Shown here in pieces: positions 12,153-22,666 of a stretch of 64,000 nt of DNA (positions are counted from its first letter, which is position 1; the number at the start of each line of letters is the position of its first letter). Position numbers and translations under genes: made by a program. The stretch spans positions 15,646,501 through 15,710,500 of the forward strand of contig CM073886.1 in NCBI GenBank assembly GCA_037176705.1. The letters run 5' to 3'. Source of the DNA: Molossus alvarezi (Eukaryota > Chordata > Mammalia > Chiroptera > Molossidae). The notes under the pieces are model-generated. The model saw nothing but the letters and a program-made list of their open reading frames with translations, was not told the origin of the DNA and made no database searches.

Positions 12153-12385
12153 GAAATATTCAAAGTAATGAAAAGCAAGGACCTACAACCAATATTACTC
12201 TACCCAGCAAAGCTATCATTTAGAGTCTATGAATATAAGCAGCTTTCCAGACAAGAAAAAGCTAAAGGAGTTTATCACCACCAAACCAGCATTACATGAA
12301 ATGTTAAGGGGTCTTCTTTAAGAAAAAAAAATGGATTAAAATGTGGATAATAAAATGGCAATAATTACATATCTATCAAAAAAAG

Positions 12386-12790
12386 AAAATGATTTCAGAA
12401 AATAACATAATTGACAAATATATGAAACTGGTTAAAACACCACTGAACATGATGCTCTGGATTTTGAGCAACAATGAAGAAAATAAGGCAGTTTCCTTAA
12501 TCTCATAGAGACATGTAAGATAATATCTTGTAAAAAATCAGAGGTTGTTTTTGAGTTTATCATATGATTTTCTTTTTTATCTTTATCATATTTGTGCATT
12601 GATATGTTTGCCTGAAGGAATGAATGGTAGCATTTTCAATCTATATCCAATAATTTTTGATAATAAGATGGAAAGTACCTGTTCCTTGAAAGTTGGAAAG
12701 AAATCCTGTCTTTGTTACATGTACTTTGGTGTTTTGTTATTAGATGCATGCAGGTTTATTATTGTTATATATTACTGTTTTATTTTATTT
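12386..12790. other. Intergenic, no gene recognised
   Basis: AT-rich DNA between a LINE end and a Ves; probably antisense L1 in part. No supported gene. Confidence 0.4.
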
Positions 12791-13017
12791 TATTTTTTTA
12801 AATCCTCATGCAAGGATATTTTTCCATCTATTTTCAGACAGAGTGGGAGAGAGAGAGAGAAACAGTGATGTGAGAGAGACACATTGATTGGTTGCCTTCT
12901 GCATGACCAGGGCTGGGGACTGAACCGCAACTGAGGTACATGCCTGTGACCTGAATCAAACCCATGACTTCAGTCTGTGGACTGATGCTCTAACCACTGA
13001 GCAAAACTGGCCAGGGC
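12791..13017 (-). repeat. Ves SINE
   Basis: Minus Ves, AATCCTCATGCAAGGATATTT tail side and AAACTGGCCAGGGC head. Divergent from the young consensus. Confidence 0.88.
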
Positions 13018-13059
13018 CCTTTTTATTTTTATTTTTTATCATTAAAAAGTATCCTTCTT

Positions 13060-13308
13060 GCCCTGGTCGGTTTGGCTCCGCGGTTAGAGCGTCGGCCTGC
13101 AGTCCAGAGAGACCCGAGTTCGGTTTCCACTAAGGGTGCATACCTCGGTTGCAGTTTGTCCCTGACCCTGGTTGGTCGTGTGGGTGGCAGCCACTCGATG
13201 TGTCCCTTTCATGTCGATATTTCTCTCTCTCTCTCTTCCTCTCTCTCCCTCCCACTCAATCTGAACAAAAAATGGAAAAATGACCTCAGGTGAGGATAAA
13301 AAAAAAAA
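13060..13308 (+). repeat. Full-length Ves SINE
   Basis: Plus Ves close to the young consensus. Flanked by AAAAGTATCCTTCTT before and AAAAGTATCTTTCTG after. The same target word recurs after the next SINE. Confidence 0.93.
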
Positions 13309-13320
13309 AAGTATCTTTCT

Positions 13321-13517
13321 GCCCGGCTGGTGTGGCTCAGTGGTTGAGCATCCACCCATGCATCAAGAGGTTGCTGGTTCAATTCCTGGTCAGGGCACAT
13401 GCCCAGGTTGTGGGCCAAATCCCCAGTGAGGGTGTGTGCAGGAGGCAGCTGATTGATGTTCTCCCTCATTGATGTTTCTATGTCTCTAAAAATTCAATAA
13501 AAAACGTATTTTAAAAA
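13321..13517 (+). repeat. Older Ves-type SINE
   Basis: Plus SINE with head GGCTGGTGTGGCTCAGTGG, the block TGTGGGCCAAATCCCC and end TTCAATAAAAAACG. A third copy of the target word, AAAAGTATTCCTCT, follows it. Confidence 0.88.
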
Positions 13518-13545
13518 AAAAGTATTCCTCTTTTTTTTCTATAGT

Positions 13546-13548
<3 letters not shown>

Positions 13549-13590
<42 letters not shown>
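13549..13590. repeat. (AT)n microsatellite
   Basis: About 21 AT units directly at the A-tail side of a minus Ves; probably grew from its tail or target site. Confidence 0.95.
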
Positions 13591-13598
<8 letters not shown>

Positions 13599-13842
13599 TA
13601 ATCCTCACCCGAGGATATTTTTCCACTTTTTTGTACAGATAGAGTGGGAGGGAGAGAGAGGAAGGGAGAGAGAGAGAGAGAAACATCGACGTGAAGGGAC
13701 ACATCGAGTGGCTGCCACCCGCACGACCAACCAGGGCCAGGGACGAACTGCAACCAAAGTCCGTGCCCTTAGCGGGAACCGAACCCGGGTCTCTCCGGAC
13801 CACAGACCGACGCTCCAACCACTGAGCCAAACCGGCCAGGGC
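13591..13842 (-). repeat. Full-length Ves SINE
   Basis: Minus Ves near consensus. Target duplication CTATAGTAACATAT at 13539-13552 and from about 13842. Confidence 0.93.
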
Positions 13843-13952
13843 TATAGTAACATATTTTTGTTTTAAAGTTTATTTTGTCCTTTCAATCTATTTGTGTCTT
13901 TGAATCTAAAAGTACATACCCTGTAGACAACATGTACTTTGATCATGTTTTT

Positions 13953-14212
13953 TTGTTTTTTGTTTTTGTTTTTTCCTCACCAGAGGACATTTTTCCATTT
14001 TTTGTTCAGGTAGAGTGGGAGGGAGAGAGAGGAACAGAGAGAGAGAGAGAAACATCGATGTGAAAGGAACACATCGAGTGGCTGCCACCCGCACAACCGA
14101 CCAGGGCCGAGGACAAACTGCAACCGAGGTATGTGCCCTTAGCGGGAACCGAACCCGGGTCTCTCCGGACCGCAGGCCGACGCTCTAACCGCTGAGCCAA
14201 ACTGGCCAGGGC
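13953..14212 (-). repeat. Full-length Ves SINE
   Basis: Minus Ves near consensus. Target duplication GATCATGTTTTTT at 13941-13953 and 14214-14226. Confidence 0.93.
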
Positions 14213-14226
14213 TGATCATGTTTTTT

Positions 14227-14930
14227 AACATGATCCTTTCATGTTAACATTAGCCTTTCAGTTAGATTGTTTAATTCATTCACCTTTAATATTATTACTG
14301 ATATAGATTTATGTCTGCCATTTTACTTTTTGTTTTCTGTATGTCTGTTGTCTTTTTGTGTGTTTACTACTCTCTTTTGCATTAAGTGAATGTTTTCTAA
14401 TGTAGCATTTTAACCGCAGTAATGATTTTTTCACTATACTTCTCGGATTTTCTTTCCAGTGGCTGCTCTGGGTTTTACTACATACATCTTAACTTAATCA
14501 AAATTAGCTTCAGATTTATGCTAGCTCAATTCTTGTGATATATGTGTGTGTATGTGTTTCTCCTACATAGCTCTAACACCTTTCCCCCTTTTGTGTATTA
14601 TTTATGTATTTTGCTTTATACATACTATATCAATGTTACAAACCAAAAATGCATCATTGTAATTATTATACACAATATCAATCAGTGTTGCAAACACAAC
14701 AATACATTCTTCTAATTATTACTTTACATCTGCATCTGTGGTTATATCCTTAGCCCATTATAGCTTTAGTCCCACCTACCTCCTTTGTACTATTACTGGC
14801 AAATATATTACATGTATACTATATTTCTATATGGTATGGGCCCAACAACACATAGCATACATAATATTTTATCCATTTGCTTTAAAAATAATTTAAGAAG
14901 AAAAAGAGAAAATGCAGTTACGTACAGTAT
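14227..14930 (-). mobile_element. Probable antisense L1 fragment
   Basis: T-rich text such as GTCTGCCATTTTACTTTTTG, CTCTGGGTTTTACTACATAC and CTTTAATATTATTACTGATA reads on the minus strand like decayed L1 ORF2. No open frame. Confidence 0.5.
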
Positions 14931-15465
14931 TTTGTTTTTGGAGGTGTAAATGAATTTTTATTAGGAAGGGAAATTATCAACTGAAACAGCAGCAAATCAA
15001 AAGTGAATAAGGAAACTCCCTGTTTTCACAGATACACAAGATCTCCATCATATCTGACACAGGAGGCATTTCAATTTGTGACACTTCCCACCCCCCAGCC
15101 CAGAAATGTCAAATGCTTTCCCATTCAATGTAATACTTCTGGATTCCTACCAAAAAGGAATACATTAAGAGCATGGGAACATTGCTTACTGAAAGGAAAC
15201 CCCCAAAGAAGAGTAAGGGAGGGAATGTAGAAATTAAGTTATGTAAAACACTCTTTAAATTGTAATTAACTACATTTGTATATCCTCACAGTAATACAAA
15301 ACACAGTCATCTTCAGAATTGTTTTATATTACTTAAATGCCAGATACGTTTATAGTCCTCTATGTAAGTGTTTGGAAGTTTCTTATGTTTATGTGAAATG
15401 AAGTTATTAATAATTTTCTACAGCAGTAAATGCACACCAGGAAGACCAAGACAAACAAGGAATGG

Positions 15466-15510
15466 AGTGTAAAAAGCTGCAGTGTAAAAAGCTGCAGTGT
15501 AAAAAGACCA
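15466..15510. repeat. 15-bp tandem repeat, three copies
   Basis: Unit AGTGTAAAAAGCTGC repeated at 15466, 15481 and (partial) 15496, inside the YWHAQ pseudogene 3' UTR. Local tandem duplication. Confidence 0.9.
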
Positions 15511-15538
15511 TAGACATGAATGGGTTTCTTTGCTCTAA

Positions 15539-15732
15539 CAGGGGTGGGGAACCTTTTTTCTGCCAAGGGCCATTTGGATATTTATAACATCATTCGCAGG
15601 CCATACAAAATTATCAACTTAAAAATTAGCCTGCTCTATTTGGTCAGGCTAATTTGGTGAGGTGTGTGGTGTGAGCTGGTATTGATTTCTTGGACCTTAT
15701 GTGGCCTGCGGGCTGGACATTCCACACCCCTG
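15539..15732. mobile_element. Small hAT-like MITE
   Basis: 194-bp element with inverted ends CAGGGGTGGGGAAC and GTCCACACCCCTG-like (exact right end ATTCCACACCCCTG). Inside is GCCAAGGGCCATTTGGATAT, a non-autonomous hAT type I know from bat genomes. It lies in the YWHAQ pseudogene 3' UTR. The 8-bp target duplication is decayed or absent (TGCTCTAA against CTAGGAAA). Confidence 0.7.
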
Positions 15733-16070
15733 CTAGGAAATCCAAATGGAATAAGGAATGGAGATGTGTTCAAAGGTTTCTGGAGGGAAGAAGAATGACA
15801 CTCTGTCTGCAGTTAGTTTTCTGCCCCTTCTGCTACATCACATTCTTCTCCTGCACTGATGTCCATAATGTGAAGTTGTCCCTAAGCAACGGCGTGATGA
15901 GAATGTTGCATTTGTATGAGTCTTCATTCAGTATATCAAGTTCTTCAATGGCCTCATCAAAAGCCGTTTTAGCCAGTGGGCAGCCAAGATCAGGGTTATT
16001 AAGGATATCATAGTAAGATACAGAAAATTAAGAGCCAACCCCAGAAGAATTGGGTGTGTGGGCTACATCT

Positions 16071-16074
16071 TTCT

Positions 16075-16158
<84 letters not shown>

Positions 16159-16170
16159 TTTCTTTCTTTT
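16071..16170. repeat. (CTTT)n microsatellite
   Basis: About 100 bp of CTTT units: the expanded A tail of the adjacent minus head-only Ves. It yields spurious poly-Phe and Lys-Glu open frames. Confidence 0.97.
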
Positions 16171-16254
16171 TGGTACATGCCCCTAGTGGGAACTGAACCC
16201 AGGGCTCTGGTCTGCAGGCCGATGCTCCAACCACTGAGCCAAACCAGCCAGGGC
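16171..16254 (-). repeat. Head-only short Ves SINE
   Basis: Minus copy of only the tRNA-like head, ending at CTAGTGGG (complement of CCCACTAG), then GGGCATGTACC and the (AAAG)n tail. Target words CATCTTTCTTCTTTC (about 16066) and CATCTCCTTCTTTC (from 16254). Confidence 0.85.
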
Positions 16255-16949
16255 ATCTCCTTCTTTCTTATATGCAAAGCCTCTTGGTATGCTCCTTGGG
16301 AATTATCTATCTCTTGTTTTTGGTCACCACATGCAACTTCAGTAAGGTACTGGAAGGAATCTCCATTTTTAGATAGAAGATCTTACTATCTGGATTAGTT
16401 GTGTTGGCTACTAAATATAGTAAAACCTCGATGTAACAGACTAATTCTGGTGAGGGGGTGTCCATTAAAGCCAAAAGTCTGTTGTATAATAAAGTAGGTT
16501 TTCCAAATGTGTATGTTAAAAAAATGACAACTTAGTTTACCTGTTTTTACTTATGTAGACACATTTGTGTAATTAAAACTAAGTATGTATGGAAAGTTTA
16601 ATCTCACAGAAAAGTTCTCATAAGACATATTACATGTTACAAATATCATTATTATTATTGTATATTTAATTACACACACTCACAGTTCTTACACACAGCC
16701 ACTAACTTATGAAAATAGTGCAACTTGTTCAATGATGAAGCGATGAAGATGAAGAGGTGTACTGCACAGCAAAGAAGAGCAAGGTTACTGCTCCTCTGAA
16801 GGCACAACCTCAGTAGGAGTTTTCAGGTGGTGCAGTATCTTCAGCAGGTGCGATGTCTTCTTCTGCTGAAGGAGCACTAGGAATAGGCAGTGGGTGTCTG
16901 GGTGCACGGCTGAAGAATGTTGTGATAGGCAGCTGCTGGCACTGTCTTT

Positions 16950-18786
16950 TCATATGTGTAAGGAGCTTTTGTAGGGTTCTATCGCTTCATCAAGTGCATT
17001 CTGGAACCGCAATGCACACATCATTTGTGGGTCCCATTTGCCAATCATGTCCTGCACTAGCTTAATAGTTCTCACGACTTGCGAGAGATGCTCAAGTGTA
17101 AGACCAGCTTCCTCCTCCTGACCCCCAGGAACATTTGGCTGCTCTTCCTTCTCACTTCCAGACTTAGTCATCTCTACCAGATCCTCATCAGTTAAGGAAT
17201 CCAAATGTGTCTTCAGCAGCTCATCCATGTCATCACGGGTCATATCCACGAAACCTTCTCCTTCCAGCATCCAGGCTCGCCTAACTGCCTTATCCACTGC
17301 CAAGTTGCTTATATCCTCTGGGATGAATCCTCTGTAGTTGTGGACAATTTCAGGCCACAACATCTTCCAGCTGGCCTTCAAGGTCTCCATCTTTATGTCC
17401 TTCAATGTGGCCTAGATGTTCTTCAGACAGGTTGCGATGGTATACTGCCACCAGTGTAGAGGGCCTTGAATGCATGAATAATGCCTTGATCCATGGGCTG
17501 GACCAGCGAAGTGGTCTTGGGAAGAAGGAACTCAATCTGCACACCATCCTAGGATAGGTCTTGCACATGAACTCCAGCATTGTCCATGAGGAGAACGACA
17601 TTAAACTCGAGTCTCTTCTTTGTGAAATACAGCTTGACTTGGGGGATGAAGCACTGGTGGAACCAGTCCAATGACAGCTGCTTTGTGATCCAGCCCTTGT
17701 CATTGTGCATCCTATGCACTGGCAGCAGGTTCTTGTTTTTATTTTTTAGGGCCCTAGAGTTCTTGGCCTTGTAAATAAGGGCAGGCTTGAGCAAAAATTC
17801 CTCAGCATTTCCATACATAACGATAGTCATGCGATCCTTATATGCCTTGAAGCCACAGACCTTGGCCTCACCCTTGAAAATGAATATCCGGGAAGGTATT
17901 ATTTTTATTTTTATTTTATTTTTTATCCTCACCTGAGGACATTTTTCATTTTTTTGTTCAGATAGAGTAGGAGGGAGAGAGAGGAAGAGAGAGAGCGAAA
18001 CATCGATGTGAAAGGGACACATCGAGTGGCTGCCTCCCGCACGACCAACCAGGGCCAGGGACAAACTGCAACTGAGGTACGTTCCCTTAGCAGGAACCAA
18101 ACCCGGGTCTCTCTGGACTGCAGGCTGACGCCCTAACCGCTGAGCCAAACAGACCAGGGCGGGAAGGCATTCTTTTCCAGAACAGTCCTGTTTCATCCAT
18201 ATTGAACTGTTCTGGATGATACTCGCACTCAAGGATCTTCTGAAATGTGTTGTTCACGTAGTCCTCTGCTGAAGACTGGTCAGCAGAGGCAGCTTCTCCA
18301 TGGAGAACAACACTCTTCAGATGATACCTCTTCTGGAATTTCTCGAACCAATACTTGCTTGCCGTGAAATCCATGAACATTGCAGAAGAGGGTCCTGGTT
18401 GAGGTTCATCCACCATAAATCGCTGATAGAGCTGCCTGCCTTCTCCTGGATGACCAGCAAATCCAACGGAATATTTTTCTTGTGGCTGTCACTGATCCAA
18501 AGGGCTAGGGCAGACTCTGTTTTCAGTATGAACTTATTACAACTTGTCACGACGTGCTTTGCTTCCTTGTTGAGACAATTGCTGTTGCATGGATGCTCTT
18601 TTCATCTTTACGGATGGAGCAAAGGGTAGACTAATTCAAGCCATAATGGTAGAAAACCTCCATGATTTTCTTGCCATCTTTGATCATATCCAAGAGTTTC
18701 ACCTTTTCCTGGGTGGTAAGCATCTTCCTCCAGCACTTAGTTTCATTGTCAGAAGGCTTAGAAGAAGAAGCATGTGTAGGAGTCAT
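16950..18786 (-). pseudogene. Tigger transposase (DDE1), recently broken
   Basis: Codes for a CENP-B-like, DDE-superfamily transposase. Likely start MTPTHASSS at 18786, followed by the N-terminal helix-turn-helix (LTTQEKVKLLDMIKDGKK). The Tc5-type second HTH ends in NMDETGLFWKRMP, which holds the first catalytic Asp. After the Ves, the DDE core runs from GFKAYKDRMTIVMYGN through RALKNKNKN to LLMDNAGVH (second Asp). KTTSLVQPMDQGIIHAFKAL gives the third Asp in the usual Q-P-M-D-Q setting. The C-terminal part, from WPEIVHNYRGFIPEDISNL to EPYKSSLHI, is still open for about 150 codons. Damage is modest: a stop or frameshift after the N-terminal HTH, the Ves insert, a stop after VQDLS and a frameshift after KALYTGG. 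Family knowledge: Tigger elements move by TA-targeted cut and paste. Confidence 0.85.
17901..18159 (-). repeat. Full-length Ves SINE inside the Tigger transposase
   Basis: Minus Ves splitting the transposase between KRMPSR and IFIFKGEA. Target duplication CGGGAAGGTATT (17889-17900) and CGGGAAGGCATT (18160-18171), 11 of 12 identical, so it is younger than the Tigger. Confidence 0.95.
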
Positions 18787-19025
18787 TGTGTAGCTTAGGT
18801 AAAAGTTCTCAGAAATCATAAACTCTTACAAGAACAAAGATGTTTCCCATGCGTAGCGATGTAGAAGCGCGTATGAGAGAAATGAACTTGCATGAGGCTG
18901 AGCCAATCAGTGGCCAGGATAGGAAGAGGATAGGATAGCCAATCAGTGATCAGCATGCTCTGACTGCCTTGGTTTCACCACACCCAATAGTTTTGGAAAA
19001 AAGTTATTACCCACACACACGGAGT

Positions 19026-19267
19026 GGTCGAGCAGTTGCACCTGGTGTTGAAGGATTTGTGGGGGTGCTCGCATACATAGGCCTACAGTCCATATGTATA
19101 GTCATTTTAATTTTAATTGTAATACAGGGTTGTGTAATTGACTCAGACAACCGAGTGCCTGCTGTATCATTTTCACTGTCTCAATAAACTTTTTAATGAA
19201 TATATTTGAAAAAACCACAGTAGAGTAAAGCCATGAAAGTTGAAGCACAAAGTGGCGAGGGAGGACT
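19026..19267. mobile_element. MITE-like block, related to 60397-60705
   Basis: Shares about 240 bp with the intact MITE at 60397-60705 (GTTGCACCTGGTGTTGAA, ACATAGGCCTACA, TTTTAATTTTAATTGTAATA, GTATCATTTTCACTGTCTC and AAAGTGGCGAGGGA). The right end is present; the left terminal repeat is missing. It lies in the 5' non-coding part of the Tigger. It may be a nested truncated MITE, or the source sequence from which the MITE arose. Confidence 0.75.
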
Positions 19268-19309
19268 ATATAGCCTATTCACTAAAATGTGTTTAAAATG
19301 ACTGAATTA

Positions 19310-19529
19310 TCCCAGCCTGTGTGGCTCAGTGGATTAAGTGTTATCCCATGGACTGAGAGGTTCAGGTTTGATTCCTGGTCAGGGCATGTGCCTGGGTTGC
19401 TGGCTCGATCCCCAGTAGGGGACATGCAGGAGATGGCCGATTTCATGTTTCTCTCTCACATCGATATTTCTCCCTCTCTTTCCCTTCCTCTCTCTCTAAA
19501 AAATCAATAAAAACATATTTAGAAAAAAT
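19310..19529 (+). repeat. Older Ves-type SINE
   Basis: Plus SINE, head CAGCCTGTGTGGCTCAGTGG, end AAAAATCAATAAAAACAT. Target duplication AAAATGACTGAATTA (19295-19309) and AAAATAACTGAATTA (19530-19544). Confidence 0.92.
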
Positions 19530-19565
19530 AAAATAACTGAATTAATAACAAAAAATAACCTGTTT

Positions 19566-19818
19566 GCCCTGGCCAGTTTGGCTCAGCGGTTAGAGCGTCC
19601 GCCTGCGGTCCAGAGAGACCCGGGTTTGGTTCCCGCTAAGGGCACGTACCTCGGTTGCAGTTTGTCCCCGGCCCTGGTTGGTCGTGTGGGTGGCAGCCAC
19701 TCAATGTGTCCCTTTCACATCGATGTTTCTCTCTCTCTCTCTTCCTCTCTCTCCCTCCCACTCTATCTGAACAAAAAATGGAAAAATGTCCTTGGGTGAG
19801 GATAAAAGAAATTAAAAT
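19566..19818 (+). repeat. Full-length Ves SINE
   Basis: Plus Ves near consensus. Perfect 15-bp duplication AAAAATAACCTGTTT at 19551-19565 and 19819-19833. Confidence 0.95.
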
Positions 19819-20185
19819 AAAAATAACCTGTTTATTTAATCATAAGAAAATCTTGGTAAAAAGCATTTAAAAATTAACAGTGTTCATTTTCACATATGAC
19901 ATATGGACCATAAATTTTGTCTGTTAAATCCAAAGTCCATTAAATCAAAGTCTACAAAATCCAGGGTTTACTGTACTTATCCAGCAATTCCAGGACATGT
20001 TGCAGATGGATCTCAGTTCCAACTCCACTTTCTCCCAATATTCCTTAATTAGCTGCAACTTCTTGTCAGAGGTGTTGGTTTCCTGCTCCATGCATATGAT
20101 GATCCTCCAGGAGGAACTACAGCTTTGACCACATTCTTATTGGCCACCAGAGCACATTGCGCTCTGAATGACATCCTCTGAATGA

Positions 20186-21024
20186 CTGTGTAAATTCATA
20201 TCATGATATATAGATATATGAAATAGTTATAGACAGATATATATTTTTATATTCTTTGTTTTGATTCCCTGATCTGAGCTTTTATCATCCGAATACCATG
20301 CTATTTTAGTTTGAGGCTTTCAAATAGCTTTATAATACTTTGTAATATCTGGTAGATTATTCTTGCAAAATTATGCCAAGATACAGGTATAGGAATGTTT
20401 ATTACTGTAAAAATGCATAGATATGACACTTGGAAATATCCCATTGCCATAAAAAGGGGAGCATTCAGTAAATTATGATCCATATTTATAATGGCATTCA
20501 ATATAGCCACTTAAAGAATACAGTAGGTTTGTAAGTTCTGATGTGGAATGAATTCCCAACATACAATTTAAAGAGTGTTTTACAGGATAATCTCTTTTGT
20601 TCAAATAAAAATAAAGGATTATATTGGCATATATTTTTTTAGAAGAGATATTCCAAAACTATTACTCAGTTCCACCTTTTTATGATAATACATATGGACT
20701 TACCACATTCTTTATAAAATTCATACCATATAAATGTATCAAATTTATCAAAATAAGTAAAGAACCCCACTAGCCTATTTAGTTGACATGCAATATTAGC
20801 TATGATTGATGAACATTTAGGTTGTTCATGTTTCATTATTACAAATGTGCTGCGTAAGACATCTTTATATATAAATTTGCTTACATGTGCAAGAATATCC
20901 TTTCAGACCACACTATCCCTATTTCTGAGTTCTTTAAATGTGTATCCTTTTTACTAGAATGTAAGCTCCATAGGGACATATTGTTTTTTAATCACTGTAA
21001 TAAATTATTATTTAGCAAATATTC
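20186..21024. other. Intergenic; possible L2 scrap at the end
   Basis: AT-rich DNA without genes. 20940-21000 has the words TAGAATGTAAGCTCCATAGG typical of an L2 3' end. Confidence 0.45.
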
Positions 21025-21345
21025 AGTCCTCTTTCCTTGGGGGTAACATATATTTCCCTATTGTACTGACTTTGAACTTGGCTGTGTGACTTGCCTTAAC
21101 CAGAAAAATGTGAGTGGTTAAAACATGAGACCTTAAATCTGTTTGTGCAGCTTGGCTTGGTTCTTGCACTCCTATAATTAGCATAAAAAGGACATTGACC
21201 AGGTAGCTGCTTCCCCTTTAGTCCAAGTCCCAGAATAAGGACAACACATGAACAAGAACTGAATCCAACTTGAGGCCTTAGGTGAAGCAGAGCCACCTCA
21301 ACCAACCTGCAGACACATAAATGAGAAAAATAAATGCTTACCATA
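21025..21345 (+). repeat. Probable MaLR/MLT1-like LTR remnant
   Basis: Text such as ACTTTGAACTTGGCTGTGTG, GACTTGCCTTAACCAG, AACACATGAACAAGAACTG and CAGACACATAAATGAG resembles old MLT1 LTRs. Decayed; family call from memory. Confidence 0.45.
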
Positions 21346-22212
21346 ATTGGAGTTTGGGGCTATCTTCCCTATAGTATCTAACCGCAGCAATAATCGACAA
21401 ATTCTCTACCAGATATGGAAAGTATTGTAACAAAAGCCTAAAATGTGTGGCATTGGTCTGAAGATCAGGCAAAGAAATTGCTATAGAATGGAAAATGGTC
21501 ACTGTGTTGTGCAATGGTGAAGCATTTGGTAAAACCATTTTCTTCAGTAATTTGGCAGACTTAAAGACTTAGCAAGGAAGTTGTGAGGCAGAACATTGGT
21601 AGTATGGGTTGATTGTAGATATCTGATTTTTGTTAGATATTGCAAGGGCAAAAAAATAAGCTCAGTGAACTCAGAAAATAACTGACTGGTTTTAAAAAAG
21701 AATTTAGAGGGGAAATACAGGAGCTCAGAAGTTGTAGAGTCAGAAAGTGTGACTTTTCACCGAATCAAAGTTGTGGCCTTTATTTTAAGCCCCAGACATC
21801 ATTCCATCCATGAATATTTCTGTATGCATTTAAAAGGTAAGGACTCTCTCTGTGTCTGTCTTTTTAACATAGCTACATATTATTTGGCTTTAGAAAATTA
21901 ACAGTAATTCCTAAACTTTATAATTTTTTCTAATTGTCTCAACAAAGTATTTTATTCTTTTTTAGATTTTTTAATTAGGACTTAAAATCAGTACATTACT
22001 ATTAGTTATGTCTCTTAACTGTCTTTTAAATTATAGGTTTCCCCTTAAATATCTTTCACTCTTGAAATATATTTGTTGAAGAAACTGAGCTACTGTCTGT
22101 GTAGTGTCCCCACAGTCAGATTTTGATAACTGCATCTCCATGACGTCGTTTATTTTTTATTTTATTATTTTTTTCATTTTTGTTTCCATGGCATCATTTA
22201 AAATATTTCTCT
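21346..22212. other. Intergenic, nothing recognised
   Basis: AT-rich, no supported gene or repeat call. Confidence 0.45.
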
Positions 22213-22409
22213 AGCCTGGCCAGTGTGGCTCACGGGTTGAGTGTTGACCCATGCACCAAGAGATCGCCGGTTTGGTTCCCAGTCAGGGCACAATCCCCAG
22301 TGGGGGGTATGCAGAGGCCGCCAATTGATGTTCTCTCTCATCGATGTTTCTATGTCTCCCTCTCCCTTCCTCTCTCTAAAATCAATAAAGAAAAAAATAT
22401 TTTGAAAAT
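22213..22409 (+). repeat. Older Ves-type SINE
   Basis: Plus SINE, head AGCCTGGCCAGTGTGGCTCA, end AAAATCAATAAAG. Flanked by AAAATATTTCTCT (22200-22212) and AAAATATTCCTCT (22410-22422). Confidence 0.92.
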
Positions 22410-22423
22410 AAAATATTCCTCTA

Positions 22424-22666
22424 GCCCTGGTCAGAAGGTTCGCAGGTTCCATTCCCAGTCAAGGGTATGTACTTGGGTTGCATGTTCGATCTCCGGCTTT
22501 AGTTGGGGTCATGTGGGAGGCAGCCAATCAATGTGTCTCTCTCATATTGATGTTTATTTCTCTCTCTCTCTCTCCCTCCCTTCCACTCTATCTAAAAAAA
22601 AAAAATCAATGGAAAAATATCCTTGGGTAAGGATTAACAACAAAAGAATATTGTAAAAAGTATTAT
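22424..22666 (+). repeat. Ves SINE with deleted head
   Basis: Plus Ves in which the A box region is deleted (GCCCTGGTCAGAAGGTTCGC). Preceded by AAAATATTCCTCT and followed by a third copy of the same word at 22667-22679. Confidence 0.9.

Larger units (their letters stand above)
9243..12385 (+). mobile_element. HAL1/L1-type LINE, degraded
   Basis: Begins with the L1-type leader CAAGATGGCGGTGTAAGTAA, then CATCAAAATTACAACTAAAC, then a GC-rich leader to about 10.5 kb. The ORF1-like region (about 10.67-12.35 kb) still shows blocks such as AAGGAATTGAAAACTTATTTG, AGGAAATGCAGAGAGCCTCA and TACTCTACCCAGCAAAGCTA that I associate with HAL1 (half-L1, ORF1 only). No long open frame survives and no ORF2 is seen, so it cannot move by itself. 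Three Ves copies interrupt it (11334-12152). Confidence 0.7.
16418..19973 (-). mobile_element. Tigger (Tc1/mariner-pogo) DNA transposon, end to end
   Basis: Both ends are present with a TA target duplication at 16416-16417 and 19974-19975. The terminal repeats start TAGTAAAACC on the left and CAGTAAACCC (reverse complement) on the right, and both carry a TAACAGAC motif further in. A transposase reads on the minus strand (18786 to about 16950). The element sits in the YWHAQ retrocopy. It contains one Ves inside the transposase (17901-18159), two in its 5' non-coding part (19310-19818) and a MITE-like block (about 19026-19267). Confidence 0.88.
14935..20185 (-). pseudogene. YWHAQ: YWHAQ (14-3-3 theta) processed pseudogene, split by a Tigger
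   Basis: Intronless copy of the mRNA for 14-3-3 theta, a dimeric phosphoserine-binding adaptor. Reading on the minus strand from about 20185: remnants of the SVAYKNVVGG region, then [20 protein letters not shown], then LELLDK. The Tigger interrupts at 19973-16418. The copy resumes with [18 protein letters not shown], then [10 protein letters not shown], then [23 protein letters not shown] text, NEDSYK and LLRDNFTLW. It ends in EECD-AEGAEN with a stop at 15813-15815. EGAEN is the theta-specific C-terminus. The 3' UTR runs to about 14940, with AATAAA (complement 14957-14962) and a degraded A tail. It is 5'-truncated and has frameshifts and stops. A small hAT-like insert (15539-15732) and a head-only Ves (16171-16254) also break it. 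Family sequence is from memory. Confidence 0.9.

Noticed and set aside
16008..16277. Frames of poly(Lys-Glu-Arg) and poly(Phe-Leu-Ser)
   Set aside because: Translations of the (CTTT)n microsatellite.
19579..19650. tRNA genes at Ves heads
   Set aside because: The A- and B-box-like motifs belong to SINE heads with SINE bodies attached and target duplications; no free-standing tRNA with a foldable cloverleaf was seen.
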